From the NCBI GenBank assembly GCA_947165745.1, contig CAMVBO010000042.1:1-9224 (forward strand): a stretch of DNA of 9,224 nt, read 5' to 3'. A model generated the notes under the pieces. The model did no database searches, was not told the DNA's origin, and was given only the letters and a program-made list of their open reading frames with translations. The position numbers and the translations under genes were made by a program. This document shows positions 6,602 through 9,224 of this stretch, one piece after another; the first letter of the stretch is position 1; each line of letters opens with the position of its first letter. The DNA comes from an uncultured Clostridia bacterium (GTDB taxonomy: Bacteria > Bacillota_A > Clostridia > Christensenellales > Aristaeellaceae).

Positions 6602-7939
6602 ATGAATCTGAAAAAGTTTGCCATAAGGGGCATCGTGATCCTGGCCGTTTGCGTGGCGCTGTGCCTGTTCTTCTCCGGCACGGTGCGCACGATCACCACG
6701 CCCAAGGTGCGCCTGACCGCCGCCAAGCGCGGCAAGCTGGAGGAGCGGGTGGAGCTGGCCTGCAAGCCCGCCTTCCCGGAGGTGGATGAGATCGGCTTTG
6801 CCCTCGACAGCGACACTACGCTGTCCATCGTGAAGGTGAACACCCGCGAGGGCTATACCGTGCAGGAGGGCGACGTGCTGGTGGTGGCCAAGGTGGCGAA
6901 CTTTGACCAGCTGCGCAAGACGGCCCAGGAGGCCTATGACAGCGCCAGCGAGGCGCTGATGACTCTGGAGAACAAGAACCGGGGCATCCGGGTAAACCGG
7001 CGCGACGAGGCCTATGCCGACGCTTTCTTTGCCCTGAGGGACGCCCGCCGGGCCGCCGTGTCGCTGGAGCTGACCATGGACGCCCAGCTGAGCCGCGAGG
7101 GCCTGGAGCGGACCGACACAGGCTATCCCGAGGGGGCCAGCGACGAGCTTATGCAGATGATCGACAACTGGCGTGAGGCGGACGCCGCCCGCGCGGCGGC
7201 TCAGGCCGAGATGGACGCCGTCTCCCGCTACACCGTGCCGGACGACGTGTGGACCTATATCACCGAGCAGCGGGAGCAGCAGGAGAAGAAGGACGAGGCC
7301 GAGGCGGATCTGCGGCGCCTGGTGGCGCTGGACGACCGGGCGAAGGCCATCGTCGCGCCTCACGCGGGCTATGTGGCCTCCGTGGACGTCAAGGAGGGCG
7401 ACGTGTACGACGGCAGCCATCCGCTGCTGACCATCACCAAGGCGGACGCCCTGCCCACCCTGCGGGCCGACACCGGCGAGCTGACCCGCGCCGTCAGCGA
7501 GGGCATGACCGCCAGCCTCAATCCCGACAGCTATGACGCGGTGGAAACCCGGGTGATTGCCGTGGGCACCGATAACGAGGGCAAGAAGTACGCCGACATC
7601 GAGATGACGGAGCAGCTGATCAAGGCCCGTGGCAGCGTCTATGCCATGATGCAGGAAGACACCACGATGACCCTGATCTATCGCGCCCGGGAGGCCACCA
7701 GCCTGGTGCCCACCAGCGCGGTGCGCGGCAGCGGTGACGACCGCTACATCTATGTCACCGAGCAAAACACCGCCGCCTTTGGCGGGAATACGCTGAAGGT
7801 GCACAAGATGGACGTCACCGTGGCGGGCGAGTACGGCGGCACCACCTCCGTCAAGGAAGACATCAGCTACTACACGATCGCCTATGGCGAGGACCGCGCC
7901 ATCAGCGACGGCGACGCCGTGATGGAATACCTGAAATAG
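6602..7939 (+). CDS. MacA/HlyD-like membrane-anchored adaptor
   Basis: Adaptor (membrane fusion) subunit of 445 aa, normally partner to a MacB-type or other ABC permease on the outer face of the membrane. Residues 8-25 are one transmembrane anchor (IVILAVCVALCLFF) after a Lys/Arg N-terminus. A lipoyl-like half lies at ~75-97 (VKVNTREGYTVQEGDVLVV). Residues ~101-245 are rich in Ala/Glu/Arg and form the likely coiled-coil hairpin, broken near 172-182. The second lipoyl half is at 250-280 (IVAPHAGYVASVDVKEGDVY). A beta-barrel region follows (~283-360), then the typical LVPTSAVRGSGDDRYIYV strand pair (368-385) of the membrane-proximal domain. This is the classical architecture, unlike the coiled-coil-less adaptor at 1132-2250. 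ATG 6602 has AAAGAGG 8 nt upstream. Only 12 bp separate it from the MacB-like gene, so the two are almost certainly partners. Confidence 0.88.
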   Translation: MNLKKFAIRGIVILAVCVALCLFFSGTVRTITTPKVRLTAAKRGKLEERVELACKPAFPEVDEIGFALDSDTTLSIVKVNTREGYTVQEGDVLVVAKVANFDQLRKTAQEAYDSASEALMTLENKNRGIRVNRRDEAYADAFFALRDARRAAVSLELTMDAQLSREGLERTDTGYPEGASDELMQMIDNWREADAARAAAQAEMDAVSRYTVPDDVWTYITEQREQQEKKDEAEADLRRLVALDDRAKAIVAPHAGYVASVDVKEGDVYDGSHPLLTITKADALPTLRADTGELTRAVSEGMTASLNPDSYDAVETRVIAVGTDNEGKKYADIEMTEQLIKARGSVYAMMQEDTTMTLIYRAREATSLVPTSAVRGSGDDRYIYVTEQNTAAFGGNTLKVHKMDVTVAGEYGGTTSVKEDISYYTIAYGEDRAISDGDAVMEYLK

Positions 7940-7951
7940 CGGGAGGCGGCC

Positions 7952-9121
7952 ATGAAGAACGTGAAGAGGTGCAGGCTGCCGATGGTGCTGATGGCGCTGG
8001 GCGCGGCCATGCTGCTGCTGGCGCTGGCGATGCTCTCCCGGACGCCGGACGCCCTGCAATACTGCGCGGTCGCGCCCCAGCCCGGCGAAAAGGGGGCCAA
8101 TTACGCAAAGCTTTCCGACAGCGCCGGGAAGCTGGCCGGGAACATGAAGGACGCCCTGGCCTGGACCAGCCTGGGCGGCACGATGGCGAGCGTCAACGTC
8201 GGCGCGGGCAGCAAATCCGCAGAGGCGGCGCTGTACGCCATCGGCGAGGGCTGGCTGGAGGTCTATCCCCGGTTCATCGAACAGGGCCGCCGGCTGGGGG
8301 AGAGCGAGCTGTCCTCCGGCGCGCGGGCGGCCATGCTGGACGCGGATCTGGCCTTCCAGCTGTTCGGCGAGGAACTGCCCGAGGACGCGGTCGTCAGGCT
8401 GAACGACGTGGAGTTTCGCGTGGTGGGCACCGTACGCCACGCCGGGAGCCTGCTGGGCGGGCGCGGCGTGGGCGACAGCCAGCGATACGACGTGTATGCG
8501 CCGCTGCGCGCGGTCGGCGCGGCGGGGTTCCAGCTGGACACCGTGGCCCTGTCGGCGCTGCCGGTGGGAACCGGCGGCGGCGCGGCCCAGCTGTTTGAGG
8601 AGGCCGCCGAGGGCAGCGGGTTGACCGGCGGCACGCTGATCAACCTTAAAAAAGAGGCCATGCGCCGCACGATACTGCCCCGGGTGCTGCTGCTGATCGC
8701 TGGGCTTTACGCCATGGCTGGCCTGTTCAAGCGGATGACCCGTTTGGCTTCGGGCTGGATCGAGGGCTTCCGCAAGGCCCTGAAACAGAGCTATTTGAAG
8801 GCCCTGATTCCCCGGCTGCTGGGGCTGATTGCCCTGATCCTGCTGGGTTACGGCGCGCTGATCGGCCTGACCTGGCTGCTGCTGGTGTATTCGGCCCAGC
8901 CGCTGTACGTGTTCACGGAGTGGGTGCCGGAAAACATCGTGGCCTGGTCTTCGATCTCAAAGGTGTTCTGGAGCCTGACCGGCGAGGCCGCGCGCCTCGT
9001 GCGCGTGGGCACCCGCGAGCTGCGCGTCGTCGAGTTCTGGGGCGGCCTTGCCCGCTGGGGCACGGTGGTGTTCCTGCTCGGCGCGGCGCTGCGGGGAAAG
9101 AAGGCGGACGCAGATCCGTAA
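7952..9121 (+). CDS. MacB-like ABC permease (periplasmic core domain + FtsX-type membrane region), no ATPase domain
   Basis: Membrane subunit of 389 aa with the MacB/FtsX layout: one N-terminal transmembrane segment (9-28), a large extracytoplasmic domain (~30-235), then three transmembrane segments (~239-257, 285-313, 366-381). The core domain carries the MacB hallmark of a GRRL turn (112-115) followed by ARAAMLDADLAFQLFGEEL and VRLNDVEFRVVGTVRH (148-163), which corresponds to the usual 'GR ... vaVl ... A..lFG ... i.i....f.VvGv' pattern. The cytoplasmic loop between segments 2 and 3 (259-284, basic and amphipathic) would be the site contacting an ATPase. No Walker motif is present, so it is not full-length MacB; a separate ATPase is needed. 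The membrane half looks degenerate compared with standard FtsX domains, so homology there rests on topology. GGGAGG at 7941-7946 sets the ATG. It is the last gene of the block, with a strong terminator 16 bp downstream. Confidence 0.82.
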   Translation: MKNVKRCRLPMVLMALGAAMLLLALAMLSRTPDALQYCAVAPQPGEKGANYAKLSDSAGKLAGNMKDALAWTSLGGTMASVNVGAGSKSAEAALYAIGEGWLEVYPRFIEQGRRLGESELSSGARAAMLDADLAFQLFGEELPEDAVVRLNDVEFRVVGTVRHAGSLLGGRGVGDSQRYDVYAPLRAVGAAGFQLDTVALSALPVGTGGGAAQLFEEAAEGSGLTGGTLINLKKEAMRRTILPRVLLLIAGLYAMAGLFKRMTRLASGWIEGFRKALKQSYLKALIPRLLGLIALILLGYGALIGLTWLLLVYSAQPLYVFTEWVPENIVAWSSISKVFWSLTGEAARLVRVGTRELRVVEFWGGLARWGTVVFLLGAALRGKKADADP

Positions 9122-9136
9122 GCGGCAGCCCAAAAG

Positions 9137-9168
9137 AAACGGCGATGGCCATTTGGCCATCGCCGTTT
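9137..9168. terminator. Strong, probably bidirectional intrinsic terminator closing the gene block
   Basis: GGCGATGGCC (9141-9150) pairs perfectly with GGCCATCGCC (9155-9164) around the loop ATTT, and flanking AAAC/GTTT extends the stem to 14 bp. The + strand continues GTTTGTTCT. The - strand continues GTTTCTTTTGG, which is an even better U-tract, so it can also stop a convergent transcript coming from beyond the window. Confidence 0.93.
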
Positions 9169-9171
9169 GTT

Positions 9172-9224
9172 CTAGAGTGTGTTTCTAAAGTCCGGGATGT
9201 GCAGTTTCGAGCGTATCAGGCTGC
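9172..9224 (+). repeat. Dispersed intergenic repeat, copy C (cut by window end)
   Basis: The first 40 bases (9172-9211) are identical to the reverse complement of 1044-1083 in copy A. The next 13 bases differ in the loop (CGTATCAGG) but return to CTGC at exactly the same spacing. The 3' arm in this copy (GGCTGC instead of AACTGC) would still pair with GCAGTT if G-T wobbles are allowed. The rest of the repeat lies beyond the window. It begins 3 bp after the terminator stem. Confidence 0.85.

Noticed and set aside
5651..8440. Second long open frame on the - strand (929 codons)
   Set aside because: It is antisense to four clear + strand genes, with His/Gln/Arg-rich composition and no recognisable domain; the same codon-use artefact.
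1005..9224. Repeat copies as CRISPR repeats or integron attC sites
   Set aside because: The copies are kilobases apart and in mixed orientation, with no spacer array, no cas or integrase gene and no attC-type core sites.

Overview
The window is GC-rich, tightly packed DNA with every convincing gene on the + strand. Strong GGAGG-type ribosome binding sites, a TTG start, Sec signal peptides of the short Lys + Leu/Ala-rich type and MalF/MalG-style permeases without their own ATPase all fit a high-GC gut-type member of the Clostridia (Firmicutes). That placement is inference: there is no rRNA or other marker gene here.

Layout. (1) Positions 2-919 hold the 3' end of a secreted or surface-type protein of unknown function, with a Gly-Tyr repeat linker. 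(2) Positions 920-1131 are intergenic and carry a weak hairpin and copy A of a dispersed repeat of about 79 bp. (3) Positions 1132-9121 hold six genes in a row: a secreted HlyD-like adaptor with two lipoyl/barrel modules; a 757-residue exported protein joining a probable beta-propeller to a family-1-type solute-binding domain; a MalF-like permease; a MalG-like permease; a membrane-anchored MacA/HlyD-like adaptor with a coiled-coil hairpin; and a MacB-type permease with a periplasmic core domain but no ATPase. (4) A perfect 14-bp-stem terminator follows at 9137-9168, and then repeat copy C, which runs off the end of the window.

How the genes may work together. The solute-binding protein and two permeases look like the membrane and extracytoplasmic parts of an ABC importer. 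The second adaptor and the MacB-like protein look like the extracytoplasmic and membrane parts of a MacAB-type export or mechanotransmission machine. No ATPase for either half is encoded here, so both would need ATPases from elsewhere, either shared or upstream of the window. Placing import-type and export-type parts in one row, with an adaptor at each end of the importer genes, is the most unusual feature of the window.

The second unusual feature is the dispersed repeat. Three copies (A inverted, B between the solute-binding protein and permease genes, C after the terminator) share long identical blocks around a variable loop. Copies A and C share a perfect 40-bp inverted identity that brackets the whole six-gene block. 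No tRNA, rRNA, CRISPR array, transposase or integrase was seen.
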